The notes below the pieces were generated by a model that did not search any database, was not told where the DNA came from, and saw only the letters and a list, made by a program, of their open reading frames with translations. Positions 34,548-44,353 of a stretch of 64,000 bases of DNA are shown here, in pieces (within the stretch, counting starts at the first letter, position 1; every line of letters begins with the position of its first letter). The translations under genes and the position numbers were made by a program. Source of the DNA: DFXE01 sp032054765 (GTDB taxonomy: Bacteria > Bacteroidota > Bacteroidia > Bacteroidales > Tannerellaceae); assembly GCA_032054765.1 (NCBI GenBank), contig DAMBSC010000020.1, forward strand, positions 1 to 64,000, written 5' to 3'.

Positions 34548-35861
34548 ATGACAACACGTAGAAATTTCATCAAGCAATCGGCATTGCTTGGTGCGGGATT
34601 AACATTCAGTCCTTTTATTATCAAAGCTGGAGGAAAGACTATTGGAGCAAATGATAAAATTCGTATAGGACTTATTGGCTGTAAGGGGATGGGTTTCAGT
34701 AATCTGGAAGCTTTCCTGCGTAATCCTGAGGTTACCTGTGTTGCATTAGCAGACATAGACGACGATGTACTCAATCAACGGGCTGCAGATGTAGAAAAGA
34801 AATTCAACCAGAAAGTAAAACATTTATATAAAGACTGGCGAAAACTTATTGATCATAAAGATATTGATATTGTCATAGTTGGTACACCAGATCATTGGCA
34901 TTGCTTGCAAATGGTTGCTGCTTGTGAAAGTGGTAAAGATGTTTATTGCGAAAAACCTTTGGGCAATAGTATTGAAGAATGCAATATCATGATGCGTGCT
35001 GCTGAAAAATATAACAGAGTAGTACAAGTAGGTCAATGGCAACGAAGTGATCCTCACTGGCAGGATGCCATGGCTTTCGTACATAGTGGTATGTTGGGCA
35101 AGATCCGTACAGTACGTGTTTTCTCATATCAAGGATGGTGTCCTTCTATACCTGTATTGCCGGACGAACCAGTACCGGCAGGTGTAGACTATGATATGTG
35201 GTTAGGACCGGCACCTAAACGTCCGTTCAACAGAAATCGTTTTCATTTTACTTTTCGTTGGTTCTGGGATTATGCCGGTGGATTAATGACTGATTGGGGT
35301 GTCCATCTACTTGATTATGCCTTGTATGGTATGAATGTTACAGCTCCGGAATCTATTATGGCTTCGGGTGGCAAATTTGGTTATCCTGATGATGCTTGCG
35401 AAACACCAGACTTACTCCAAACTATTTACACATTCAAAGATTTCACGGTGATGTGGGATCATGCAATAGGTATCGATGATGGTGCTTACGGACGTAATCA
35501 TGGGTTAGGCTTTGTAGGGGAAAATGGTACGCTGGTGCTTGATCGTGGTGGATGGGAAGTAATTCCTGAAACTGTGAATGGTGCTGCCCGTATGGAAGCT
35601 GTTCCGTTGAAGAAGTCATATGGCGAGGGCGGACTTAATCTACATGTGAAGAACCATTTGGAATGCATGAAAACCCGCAACAGGAATTGTAATGCCAATA
35701 TTGAGATCGGATCGCATATAGCCAAATTCTCACAACTTGGAAATATTGCTTATAGAACTGGTAAAAAATTAAGTTGGGACGGTAAATCATTCAATGATAC
35801 AGAAGCCGACGCATATCTGACAAAACAATACCGTTCTCCGTGGCAACTACCTAAGATTTAA
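34548..35861 (+). CDS. Gfo/Idh/MocA-family oxidoreductase with Tat signal
   Basis: A 437-residue periplasmic NAD(P)-dependent sugar oxidoreductase. The N-terminus TTRRNFIKQSALLGAGLTFS is a twin-arginine signal. The Rossmann part has IRIGLIGCKGMG and EKPLGNSIEE; the second domain has WFWDYAGGLMTDWGVHLLDYA, as in secreted Bacteroidetes members. It is exported with bound cofactor. It closes the run with the PCMD and barrel genes (18 bases behind the barrel), which suggests surface-glycan processing. Confidence 0.9.
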   Translation: MTTRRNFIKQSALLGAGLTFSPFIIKAGGKTIGANDKIRIGLIGCKGMGFSNLEAFLRNPEVTCVALADIDDDVLNQRAADVEKKFNQKVKHLYKDWRKLIDHKDIDIVIVGTPDHWHCLQMVAACESGKDVYCEKPLGNSIEECNIMMRAAEKYNRVVQVGQWQRSDPHWQDAMAFVHSGMLGKIRTVRVFSYQGWCPSIPVLPDEPVPAGVDYDMWLGPAPKRPFNRNRFHFTFRWFWDYAGGLMTDWGVHLLDYALYGMNVTAPESIMASGGKFGYPDDACETPDLLQTIYTFKDFTVMWDHAIGIDDGAYGRNHGLGFVGENGTLVLDRGGWEVIPETVNGAARMEAVPLKKSYGEGGLNLHVKNHLECMKTRNRNCNANIEIGSHIAKFSQLGNIAYRTGKKLSWDGKSFNDTEADAYLTKQYRSPWQLPKI

Positions 35862-35942
35862 AGGTAGAAAAACTGGATGTGTCAAAAGCAAAACATCCTT
35901 GTATGGTTTGGAAAATAGATCAATTAATTATCATTTCAATTT

Positions 35943-36046
35943 GTTTTTGATGATGAGAATAATTTCTCATCTAAATGAGAATAAAATCTCATGCCCATGA
36001 GAAAAGATTCTCATACCGGTGAGAAAAAGTTCTCATGTAGGTGAGA
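35943..36046. repeat. Array of palindromic units (TCTCATnnnnATGAGA) at exact 22-bp spacing
   Basis: Four imperfect 16-bp palindromes start at 35965, 35987, 36009 and 36031, and a degenerate fifth half-unit precedes them at 35943. TGAGAA recurs at 35954, 35976, 35998, 36020 and 36042. Arms are conserved (TCTCAT and rTGAGA), central four bases vary, and spacers are A-rich. The array ends 12 bases before a perfect -7 box and lies between a stop codon and the radical SAM gene. The same unit recurs at 63.7 kb. Confidence 0.92.
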
Positions 36047-36057
36047 AAAGATTATTG

Positions 36058-36065
36058 TATCTTTG
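36058..36065 (+). promoter_or_regulatory. -7 promoter box for the radical SAM gene, abutting the 22-bp array
   Basis: TATCTTTG matches TAnnTTTG exactly. Transcription would start near 36072, leaving almost no leader, and the last array unit would cover the -33 region. Confidence 0.6.
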
Positions 36066-36069
36066 TCAG

Positions 36070-37005
36070 GTGAATAATTGTAGACCATATTATGATTTTG
36101 GTGAATTTCTTCAAAAAGAATTTCCTTACAAAGTACAGAAGATATCGGTTAATGCTGGATTTACGTGCCCCAATCGTGATGGAACGAAAGGAATGGGAGG
36201 TTGTACATATTGCAATAATCAAACCTTTAGTCCGGAATATTGCCTAACTGAGAAGAGTATTTCGGAGCAATTGAATGAAGGAGTTTATTTCTTTTCTCAC
36301 AAGTATCCGGAGATGAAGTACCTTGCCTATTTCCAGGCTTATACAAACACTTATGATCAGCAGGATAAGCTAAAAGAGAAGTATGAAGAAGCACTTGCCT
36401 TCCCCAATGTAGTTGGACTGATAATCGGTACACGTCCGGATTGTATGCCTGATGAACTGCTTGAATATTTTGCAGTTCTTGCTAAGGAAAAATTTATATT
36501 AATAGAGTATGGAGTTGAAAGCACCTTGGATCGGACTCTTATTCGTATAAACCGGGGTCATACGTATGCAGATTCAGAAGATGTTATCTGCCGAACGGCA
36601 GCAAAAGGAATATATACCGGAATTCACCTTATACTTGGACTTCCAGGAGAAAGTAAAGAAGATATTTTACATCATGCAAAGGTAGTTTCCACTTTACCTA
36701 TTACCACTTTAAAGTTACATCAGCTACAACTTATTCGTCATACACGAATGGCTAAAGAATATATGAAAACACCCGAGCAATTTCATCTTTATACTGTAGA
36801 CGAATATATTGATCTGGTAATTGACTTTATAGAACTAATAAACCCCTCTACCGTAGTAGAGAGGTTTGTCTCTCAATCACCCAAAGAACTGTTATTAGCT
36901 CCGGACTGGGGTTTAAAAAATCATGTATTTACCGCAAAAGTAAATAAGCGACTTGCCGAACGTAATACCTGGCAAGGCCGATACTTTACTCCTTTGGCTC
37001 TTTAA
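36070..37005 (+). CDS. TIGR01212-family radical SAM protein
   Basis: A radical SAM enzyme related to Elp3-type proteins but of unknown reaction. The cluster motif is CPNRDGTKGMGGCTYC, an expanded CX(n)CxxC spacing characteristic of this family; FQAYTNTY, IGTRPDCMPDELL, GVEST and HLILGLPGE follow. The frame is open from GTG 36019, but those codons are the palindrome array; the first start beyond it is GTG 36070. No ATG precedes the conserved YDFGEFLQKEFPYKVQKIS, so GTG initiation, possibly on a leaderless message, is the best reading. Its 3' end overlaps the DUF4251 gene by 20 bases on the other strand. Confidence 0.85.
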   Translation: MNNCRPYYDFGEFLQKEFPYKVQKISVNAGFTCPNRDGTKGMGGCTYCNNQTFSPEYCLTEKSISEQLNEGVYFFSHKYPEMKYLAYFQAYTNTYDQQDKLKEKYEEALAFPNVVGLIIGTRPDCMPDELLEYFAVLAKEKFILIEYGVESTLDRTLIRINRGHTYADSEDVICRTAAKGIYTGIHLILGLPGESKEDILHHAKVVSTLPITTLKLHQLQLIRHTRMAKEYMKTPEQFHLYTVDEYIDLVIDFIELINPSTVVERFVSQSPKELLLAPDWGLKNHVFTAKVNKRLAERNTWQGRYFTPLAL

Positions 37006-37495
37006 CTGTAGCTACTTCACCATGATATGTAATACTCTGTCGATTTACCGGAGTGACATTTATCGTTGTAGAACCATTTGAAAAAACTTGGACATTAAAT
37101 GTAAAGTTATCTTCATCTGTCCGTGCTTTGAACTTGATTTGTGCAGTACCTTTCTTGTTATAAGAAATTGAATAATCGGTAATTCCTGTCGTAAAGCGAA
37201 GCCCGTCGCCCCCGCCATAGGGTACAGAATAAGCTCTCCCGAAATAAGGTAAATGGGAAATTGCCGTATCATTTTTTAGTTCTAAAGAATAAGGAGATGT
37301 CAGATTTACAGCACGACCACTTGTAGGTATTGCACGCTCTACATCAATTGTGAAATTCCCACTATCAAGGAGTTCTCTTATCTGCTGTTCTTTTTGCTCT
37401 TTCTTTTCTTTCTTATTGCCACTTTCTGTAGCAAATAGAGATTGCCCTCCAATACAGAGGACAATCCCCAATAACACTAAACTCAATCTTTTCAT
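36986..37495 (-). CDS. DUF4251-family secreted protein
   Basis: A 169-residue protein with a signal peptide (to about SLFATESG), a charged Lys/Glu-rich linker (28-43) and a beta-rich DUF4251 domain with SPYSLELKNDTAISHLPYFG, GRAYSVPYGGGDGLRF and a terminal strand TINVTPVNRQSITYHGEV. The family is widespread in Bacteroidales and has no known function. It is convergent with, and overlaps, the radical SAM gene. Confidence 0.85.
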   Translation of the reverse strand: MKRLSLVLLGIVLCIGGQSLFATESGNKKEKKEQKEQQIRELLDSGNFTIDVERAIPTSGRAVNLTSPYSLELKNDTAISHLPYFGRAYSVPYGGGDGLRFTTGITDYSISYNKKGTAQIKFKARTDEDNFTFNVQVFSNGSTTINVTPVNRQSITYHGEVATVKEPKE

Positions 37496-37720
37496 TCATT
37501 AAATCCTTAAAAATACGAACACACTATTAATCTTCCTATATATATAAGACAATTGAAAAGCCAAAAAGTTTACTTACAGTAAGTTAATATATATAAAAAG
37601 ATAGAATATTTATCTAAACCAATTGACTTTTTGATATGTTATAAGTATAGTTTGTATATTTCATGAATCTTTGCGTAATTTGCGGAAGAAGAAAGTACTG
37701 TATTACTGAATAATAAAAAC

Positions 37721-40411
37721 ATGGAAAAAAAGCAGCCTTTATATGGGCTTACCAAGCAACAAGTTGAAGAAAGCCGAAACCAATATGGGGAAAATATTCT
37801 TACTCCACCTCAAAAGACTTCGCTATGGAAACTCTTTTTTGAAAAATTCGACGATCCGATTATCCGTATATTATTGGTAGCCTGGTTTCTTTCATTAATT
37901 ATTGCCGGTTGGCATTGTTGGGGGCCGGATGCAAAAGGATTTACGGCCTTTCTTGAGCCAATAGGTATTTTCTTCGCAATTATTTTAGCCACTGGAGTAG
38001 CTTTTTTATTTGAGGTTAGGGCGAATAAGGCGTTCGATATATTAAACGTTGTAAATGACGATACGCAAGTAAAGGTTATAAGAGAAGGACACATCAGTGA
38101 AATTCCAAAAAAAGATATTGTTGTTGGCGATATAGTTATTCTTGAAACAGGAGATGAAGTACCAGCTGACGGAGTACTCCTGGAAGCAGTTTCACTCCAA
38201 ATAAATGAATCCACACTTACCGGCGAGCCTGTTATCAGTAAAACCACCGACGAAAAATATTTTAAAGAAGATGCAACCTATCCTTCAAATGTCGTAATGC
38301 GTGGAACATCAGTTGTTGATGGTCATGGAATATTTGAAGTCGACAAAGTCGGTGATGCTACTGGTTACGGTAAAGTTTACGAAGGTTCACAAATAGATAA
38401 TAATGTAGAGACTCCTCTTCAGATACAGTTGAAAGGATTAGCAGGAGTGATTAGTAAAGCGGGATATACAATTGCCGGATTAACTTTTGTTGCGTTGGTG
38501 ATAAAACTATTAGTCATATCTCCAGGTACGCCCGCAATAGATTTAATAAGTAATATCCTGAATATATTTATGATTGCCGTTACACTTATTGTTGTTTCTG
38601 TACCGGAAGGGCTTCCGATGAGTGTAACACTCAGTCTTGCTTTGAGTATGAACCGGATGTTGAAGACAAATAATCTTGTACGTAAGATGCATGCCTGTGA
38701 GACAATGGGGGCAACAACAGTTATTTGTACGGATAAAACAGGAACGCTCACCCAGAATCAGATGCAGGTATATAAAACTAATTTTTATAACCTGAAAGAT
38801 CAAAAGTTAAGTGATGATGATTTAAGTAATCTAATAAAAGAAGGGATAGCGGTAAATTCCACCGCTTATTTAGATTTCGAAGGTGATAAGGTTAAAACTT
38901 TAGGAAATCCTACGGAAGCAGCCTTATTATTATGGCTGAATAATAATGGTGAAAATTATCTGCCATTAAGAGAAGATGCTGAAATATTGGAACAATTAAC
39001 CTTTTCTACAGAACGTAAATACATGGCAACTATTGTCCAATCTTCGCTGTTAAAAAAGAAAATTCTATATGTAAAAGGAGCCCCTGAAATTGTACTAGCT
39101 AATAGTAAACAAGTAGCTGTTGATGGTACACATAAATCGGTGGATGAATGTAAATCAACCATTGAAAAGCAATTGCTGGATTATCAAAACCAGGCAATGC
39201 GAACATTAGGATTTGCTTATCAGATTGTTGAAGACGGCAAGGAAGATAGATTCTTCGTAGAGGGGCGTTTGGCAAATACAGATCTTACTTATATTGGTAT
39301 TGTGGCAATCTCCGATCCTGTCCGTAAAGATGTCCCTGAAGCAGTAGCGACTTGTCTTCATGCAGGGATTGATGTAAAAATAGTAACCGGTGATACCCCT
39401 GCGACAGCCAGGGAAATAGGGCGCCAGATCGGAATCTGGAAACCGGAAGATACCGAACATAATATAATTACCGGCCAATCTTTTGAGATGCTTAGCGAAG
39501 AAGAAGCCTTAAACCGTATAATGGATTTACGGATTATGTGCCGCGCACGTCCTACAGATAAACAACGGCTTGTAAAACTTTTGCAAAAGAAAGATCAGGT
39601 AGTAGCCGTAACCGGTGACGGAACAAATGATGCACCGGCTTTGAAAGCTGCTCAGGTAGGATTATCAATGGGGGATGGAACATCTGTCGCAAAAGAAGCA
39701 AGTGATATTACCATTCTTGATAATTCATTTAGCAGTATTACCCGTGCGGTAATGTGGGGACGTTCATTATATAGAAATATACAGAAGTTCCTTCTTTTCC
39801 AATTGACTATTAATGTGGCGGCGTGTTTGATAGTACTTGTCGGCTCCTTATTGGGAACGGATTCTCCGCTTACAGTTACTCAAATGTTATGGGTAAATCT
39901 TATAATGGACACATTTGCAGCGGCTGCATTGGCTTCTCTTCCTCCCAATGAAAAGGTAATGGATAGAAAACCTCGTAAAAGTGGACCTCATGGCGACTTT
40001 ATAGTTTCTCGTCCTATGGCAATAAATATCTTTGTTGTAGGATTACTCTTCGTTATAGCTTTGTTAAGTATACTGATTTATTATACGGCTACAGGTGGAA
40101 AACTCAATTCATATGAACTATCCATGTTCTTTACCACTTTTGTTATGCTACAGTTTTGGAATATGTTTAATGCTAAAGCATTTGGAGATACTAAATCTGC
40201 TTTTTCCGATATGAAATCAAGTAAGACCTTCTTATTAGTGGCTTTACTTATCTTGATTGGTCAATATTTGATTGTAACATTCGGAGGCGAAATGTTCAGT
40301 GTTGTTCCTTTGTCTTGGCGCGATTGGGGAATTATTATAGGGGGTACATCCATCGTACTTTGGATAGGTGAAGGTTTACGCTTGATTAGAAGGTTGATGA
40401 AAAAAGAATAA
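37721..40411 (+). CDS. Calcium-translocating P-type ATPase (PMCA/SERCA-like)
   Basis: An 896-residue P2-type pump that would export Ca2+ using ATP. Domains in order: N-terminal cation ATPase region; actuator domain with LTGEPV; PEGLPMSVTLSLAL in the ion-binding helix M4; phosphorylation site CTDKTGTLT; nucleotide-binding KGAPEIVL; hinge VTGDGTNDAPALK; then C-terminal helices including NVAAC and VNLIMDTFAAAALAS. All catalytic motifs are intact. Monocistronic. Confidence 0.94.
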   Translation: MEKKQPLYGLTKQQVEESRNQYGENILTPPQKTSLWKLFFEKFDDPIIRILLVAWFLSLIIAGWHCWGPDAKGFTAFLEPIGIFFAIILATGVAFLFEVRANKAFDILNVVNDDTQVKVIREGHISEIPKKDIVVGDIVILETGDEVPADGVLLEAVSLQINESTLTGEPVISKTTDEKYFKEDATYPSNVVMRGTSVVDGHGIFEVDKVGDATGYGKVYEGSQIDNNVETPLQIQLKGLAGVISKAGYTIAGLTFVALVIKLLVISPGTPAIDLISNILNIFMIAVTLIVVSVPEGLPMSVTLSLALSMNRMLKTNNLVRKMHACETMGATTVICTDKTGTLTQNQMQVYKTNFYNLKDQKLSDDDLSNLIKEGIAVNSTAYLDFEGDKVKTLGNPTEAALLLWLNNNGENYLPLREDAEILEQLTFSTERKYMATIVQSSLLKKKILYVKGAPEIVLANSKQVAVDGTHKSVDECKSTIEKQLLDYQNQAMRTLGFAYQIVEDGKEDRFFVEGRLANTDLTYIGIVAISDPVRKDVPEAVATCLHAGIDVKIVTGDTPATAREIGRQIGIWKPEDTEHNIITGQSFEMLSEEEALNRIMDLRIMCRARPTDKQRLVKLLQKKDQVVAVTGDGTNDAPALKAAQVGLSMGDGTSVAKEASDITILDNSFSSITRAVMWGRSLYRNIQKFLLFQLTINVAACLIVLVGSLLGTDSPLTVTQMLWVNLIMDTFAAAALASLPPNEKVMDRKPRKSGPHGDFIVSRPMAINIFVVGLLFVIALLSILIYYTATGGKLNSYELSMFFTTFVMLQFWNMFNAKAFGDTKSAFSDMKSSKTFLLVALLILIGQYLIVTFGGEMFSVVPLSWRDWGIIIGGTSIVLWIGEGLRLIRRLMKKE

Positions 40412-40442
40412 AACTCAGAAGAAAGGGAATAAAAGTGAATTG

Positions 40443-40518
<76 letters not shown>

Positions 40519-41887
40519 CAAAGGTTTTTCCTTTCTAGTGTCATTTCTGGTAGTGATTAATACTAATTTAAATTGCAAATATAAGAATATTCTATATCAC
40601 ATCATATTTGTTTATTTTTGAGTGAAGATTTTGCTCTCCGCTTGAATGAAGGCAGTAAAGCAACTTCGTTTTGAACTACACCCGTGAAAGCATTTCAAAA
40701 ATGATGTCAGTCCTCGGTTAATTCTTTTTCTTATATTTTATTCTACGAGTTTACGAACGTTCATAATCAAAATTTCCATCAGATGGAATAGTCAAGAGAT
40801 TTCTGTTTTTCATTTCATCTGTTGCTTGAGTATATATGAAATGATACCACCACAAGAAAAATTCTTCAAAAGAAATTTCCTGTGAATATCCTGTTTCTTG
40901 ATAAACCTTTTTGGCATATTCACGATTACCTTCTAAAATAGTCAATAAATGAGGTGAAAAATCCTGTGCCATTTTTATCAATACCCTATCATCAGAATTT
41001 GAAATATGATTCTCTGATTTTTGTAATTTTCGGTAATGATCAGTTGAAAAGCGATTATTGCCATATACAGCTATCATTTTCTCATTGGAGAAATACGTAA
41101 TCGCATTTCCATATAATCCAAATGCCTCTTTATCTTTTTCCGTATTTTCTTGAATGCTTGCATAATAATATTTACCGTGTCTAACTGGTCTTTCATATTC
41201 TTTACCATCAGGTTGTTTTAAAAAGTTTTTTTCCATTTCGAATATTTGCCAATTATCTAGCAAAACATTACTAAGAATAAGAAAAGACCAATGTTTAAAA
41301 TTTCCTTTTTTCGCCATATCAGTTTGAGCAAATTCAGCCTTAATATTTGGAAGTATTTCTTCTATTTTATCAACAATTTGTATTGAAATGGGTTTAGCGT
41401 ACTGATAAAGTTTTATTCCGTCTTCTTTTGTTGCAACCAACACAGAAGGTTTTAACTCTCCGTTTATCTCTGTAATCCAATCTTTACTTTCCAGCAATCT
41501 TATAATTCCAGCTACAGTTTTGTCGTCAAGTTTGGTATCCTTTTTAAATTCTGCTAGAGATTTATTTTTATGTAAATAAACCAACAAAAAGTCTGCACTA
41601 TCTTTCTTTATATTAAAATCAGGTATATTATCACCCTTGGATATTATTGAACGTTGTAATTTTCTTTTTAATATTGGGATATGTTCAACTTCATTACAAC
41701 TTGTCACTAGTAGTATTGAGACGACTCCTATAAAAGCAATTATGTGTTTTCTCATTTTTTCTTTTTTGCTTATTTAAGCCGTTAATCTTTATAAGAATTC
41801 GGAATGTTGTTCATTAGAAACTTTATAGTATTAATGGAAGTATAATATATATTCAATCATTTGAGAAAACTTATATGGAAAAACATC
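40519..41887. mobile_element. 1.4-kb insertion bounded by tRNA-Thr repeats
   Basis: DNA between the two tRNA-derived repeats carries one minus-strand lipoprotein gene (40751-41755) and no recognisable integrase, transposase or relaxase. The gene beyond the right repeat ends inside the tRNA-derived sequence, showing that tRNA-Thr once lay directly downstream of it. The element therefore supplied the sequence now upstream of the intact tRNA, including the box AACCTTTG just before its 5' end. It may be a non-autonomous integrative cassette or the deleted remnant of a larger island. Confidence 0.65.
40751..41755 (-). CDS. Hypothetical lipoprotein carried on the tRNA-Thr insertion
   Basis: A 334-residue predicted lipoprotein: signal MRKHIIAFIGVVSILLVTSC with the lipobox Cys at residue 20. 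Residues about 50-110 (DFLLVYLHKNKSLAEFKKDT...IIRLLESKDWITEINGELK) read like a winged helix, unusual outside the cytoplasm; the rest is alpha-rich with FEEFFLWWYHFIYTQA near the end. I recognise no family. It is the only gene between the tRNA-Thr repeats and points towards the tRNA. Confidence 0.65.
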   Translation of the reverse strand: MRKHIIAFIGVVSILLVTSCNEVEHIPILKRKLQRSIISKGDNIPDFNIKKDSADFLLVYLHKNKSLAEFKKDTKLDDKTVAGIIRLLESKDWITEINGELKPSVLVATKEDGIKLYQYAKPISIQIVDKIEEILPNIKAEFAQTDMAKKGNFKHWSFLILSNVLLDNWQIFEMEKNFLKQPDGKEYERPVRHGKYYYASIQENTEKDKEAFGLYGNAITYFSNEKMIAVYGNNRFSTDHYRKLQKSENHISNSDDRVLIKMAQDFSPHLLTILEGNREYAKKVYQETGYSQEISFEEFFLWWYHFIYTQATDEMKNRNLLTIPSDGNFDYERS

Positions 41888-42378
<491 letters not shown>

Positions 42379-42437
42379 ATATCTTAATCCTTAATGTATA
42401 ATCTGTCAAAAGTAGTAATTATTCATGAAAAATAAGA

Positions 42438-43472
42438 TTATTCGTCTCCAAATTGCAGGTTAAGTTTCTTGTCTGCCTGTATTCGCTCTATTAATTGTGT
42501 CTTATATGCTTCCTGTAATACCCTGTTTCGGTCATCTTCAGGAGAATTATCTTTAAATAGATCAGATGATTTTTCAGCCCATTCGACAGCCTGATTCATA
42601 TCGCCGTTCAACTCAAAATACAAGGCAATATTGGATGCCAGTTTGGCCTTACTTTTCCAACTCGACGATCTTTCAAATATATATATCCATCGTTCATACG
42701 CATTCTCCCATTTCTCATTGGCGGCATACGAAGATGCTTCCTTCCATCGGGATCCTGAACCTGTATAATACCACCGGGTATCTCTTTCCCAATGAGGAAC
42801 GAAAACAGTGTATATCTTATTCCCTATATAGTCACCTGCCGTTATCAACGCCTCGTCCGGAGTTGGAAATAATTTATCCAATATCTGTAGATTAGGAGCT
42901 TCTTCTACCCAGAAGACACTATCCTCAAACATTATAGTCGTTTGCGGACTTTCGCGTGAGGGAAGGAAACTGCGCACTACACCGGTCGCTTTTACTTCAA
43001 TGGAGCCGAAGAGAAATCCCTCATACCCCTTAACTACAATTTTAGACATAGTAAATAACAGACGATCAAGTGAGATAACGGCATCAGCTCCTGTTTCATT
43101 ACAAAGTGAAATAACCTCCTCCTGCGTTAACCTTTTATCCAGAAGAAAAGCAGTATCCCGTCGGGTATTTTCATGAAAGAGAAGTACATCCTGGAAAAAG
43201 TCCGTTTCCACTATTGCGTTACCTAATGATTTACATGCCTGAAATAACGCACTATCCGCATGAGCCTGACATGTATCCTGAACAGTCCCCAATAAATTGT
43301 AGTCATATCCGGCATCAGGAGGTTGCGGTACCGCATTATTAACGATCAATATCTTTTTCACATCCGCAGGATAGGTTATCTCTGCCGGACTAAACGTTTC
43401 TATACCTATATAGCGCATCTGGCTACAGGCGGTAAACAGACATAACAGTAACAGGCAAAACGTACTTCTCAT
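42438..43472 (-). CDS. DUF6340-like lipoprotein with TPR-type C-terminus
   Basis: A 344-residue lipoprotein: signal CLLLLCLFTACSQ, then a beta-rich region with KILIVNNAVPQPP and TGADAVISLDRL, and an alpha-helical repeat region (about 240-330: EASSYAANEKWENAYERWIYIFER, KSKAKLASNIALYFELNGDMNQAVEWAEKS) of TPR character. The fold matches uncharacterised Bacteroidales envelope proteins; function unknown. It sits seven bases downstream of the sugar isomerase-like gene's end region on the same strand and may share its transcript. Confidence 0.72.
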   Translation of the reverse strand: MRSTFCLLLLCLFTACSQMRYIGIETFSPAEITYPADVKKILIVNNAVPQPPDAGYDYNLLGTVQDTCQAHADSALFQACKSLGNAIVETDFFQDVLLFHENTRRDTAFLLDKRLTQEEVISLCNETGADAVISLDRLLFTMSKIVVKGYEGFLFGSIEVKATGVVRSFLPSRESPQTTIMFEDSVFWVEEAPNLQILDKLFPTPDEALITAGDYIGNKIYTVFVPHWERDTRWYYTGSGSRWKEASSYAANEKWENAYERWIYIFERSSSWKSKAKLASNIALYFELNGDMNQAVEWAEKSSDLFKDNSPEDDRNRVLQEAYKTQLIERIQADKKLNLQFGDE

Positions 43473-43478
43473 GATGGA

Positions 43479-44333
43479 TTAATATTCAAAATCACTAATT
43501 GCTTTAAAGTAACCGATCGATTCTGCGATACCCAGGAATGGATCTTCCATGTCCTTTTCGTACTCCAGACTACACATTCCCGTATAGTTCACTTCACGCA
43601 TCATCTTTATTAAAGCAGGAAAGTCTATCTTCCCTCTGCCGATTTCGATACCTACACCGGCTTTCGAAGCATCCGTCACGTCTTTAATATGCATATCAAA
43701 TACACGCGTATGATATTTCTTAAGGTCGGCTACCGGATCACATCCGTTTCTCAGGTCGTGGCCGATATCCAGACACATCCCCATACGACGGTCCAGGTCT
43801 TTGGTATGGTTCCAGGCATCAGTCGCATCAGGATATTCTTTAATGTCCGGACCATGAAGATGGATAGCATAATGGAAGTCATATTCTTTCACTTTCTCAC
43901 TTACATAAGGAAGCAAGTCGTAATTAGGTACACCGACAATCAGCTTCACTCCTACCCGCTTAGCATATTCAAAAGCATTATCTACCTGCTCTTTACTTTT
44001 CATGTAGATCGGCCCTACCGCATATCCGGTCACTTTATGAGAAGCACACTTTTCATGAAAAGCTTTAATCTGTTCATCCGTACTATTGAAAGGCAGATGG
44101 AAGTCTTTTATACATAAATAATGAATATCCAGCCGTTCCAATGTCTTTAAAGTTGTATCCAGATCAAAATTAACAAACGTATAACCCGCCATTCCCAAAT
44201 GAAAAGGATTGACAGCTTTTTTGGCTTTGGGCTTAATTGTATTTGCCAATACAGTGTTTCCTACTGAAGCTGTTCCTAATAACAATGCGCCGGCCAAACC
44301 CTGTTTGAAAAATTTTCTTCTTGCATTACTCAT
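43479..44333 (-). CDS. Exported sugar-phosphate isomerase/epimerase-like TIM barrel
   Basis: A 284-residue xylose-isomerase-like barrel with an N-terminal twin-arginine-type leader (NARRKFFKQGLAGALLLGTAS). Metal-ligand strands are visible as HLHGPD, MCLDIGHDLRNG, FDMHIKD and the C-terminal MCSLEYEKD. It is predicted to act on a sugar in the periplasm. It lies between the lipoprotein and valS, all on the minus strand. Confidence 0.85.
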   Translation of the reverse strand: MSNARRKFFKQGLAGALLLGTASVGNTVLANTIKPKAKKAVNPFHLGMAGYTFVNFDLDTTLKTLERLDIHYLCIKDFHLPFNSTDEQIKAFHEKCASHKVTGYAVGPIYMKSKEQVDNAFEYAKRVGVKLIVGVPNYDLLPYVSEKVKEYDFHYAIHLHGPDIKEYPDATDAWNHTKDLDRRMGMCLDIGHDLRNGCDPVADLKKYHTRVFDMHIKDVTDASKAGVGIEIGRGKIDFPALIKMMREVNYTGMCSLEYEKDMEDPFLGIAESIGYFKAISDFEY

Positions 44334-44353
44334 GATATTTGTGTTTAAGGTTA

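Noticed and set aside
35943..36046. Possible CRISPR array
   Set aside because: Repeats are 16 bp with 6-bp spacers, far too short, and no cas genes are near. The same holds for the arrays at 20.9, 47.2 and 63.7 kb.
36019..36069. GTG at 36019 as start of the radical SAM protein
   Set aside because: The 17 codons up to GTG 36070 are the palindrome array and promoter, with no counterpart in the protein family.
37568..37584. ACTTACaGTAAGT palindrome upstream of the calcium ATPase
   Set aside because: Single copy at about 140 bp from the start with no partner site; could be an operator, but nothing supports it beyond dyad symmetry.
40751..41755. Serine recombinase or integrase hidden in the tRNA-Thr insertion
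   Set aside because: The product has a lipoprotein signal and no recombinase motif on either strand.
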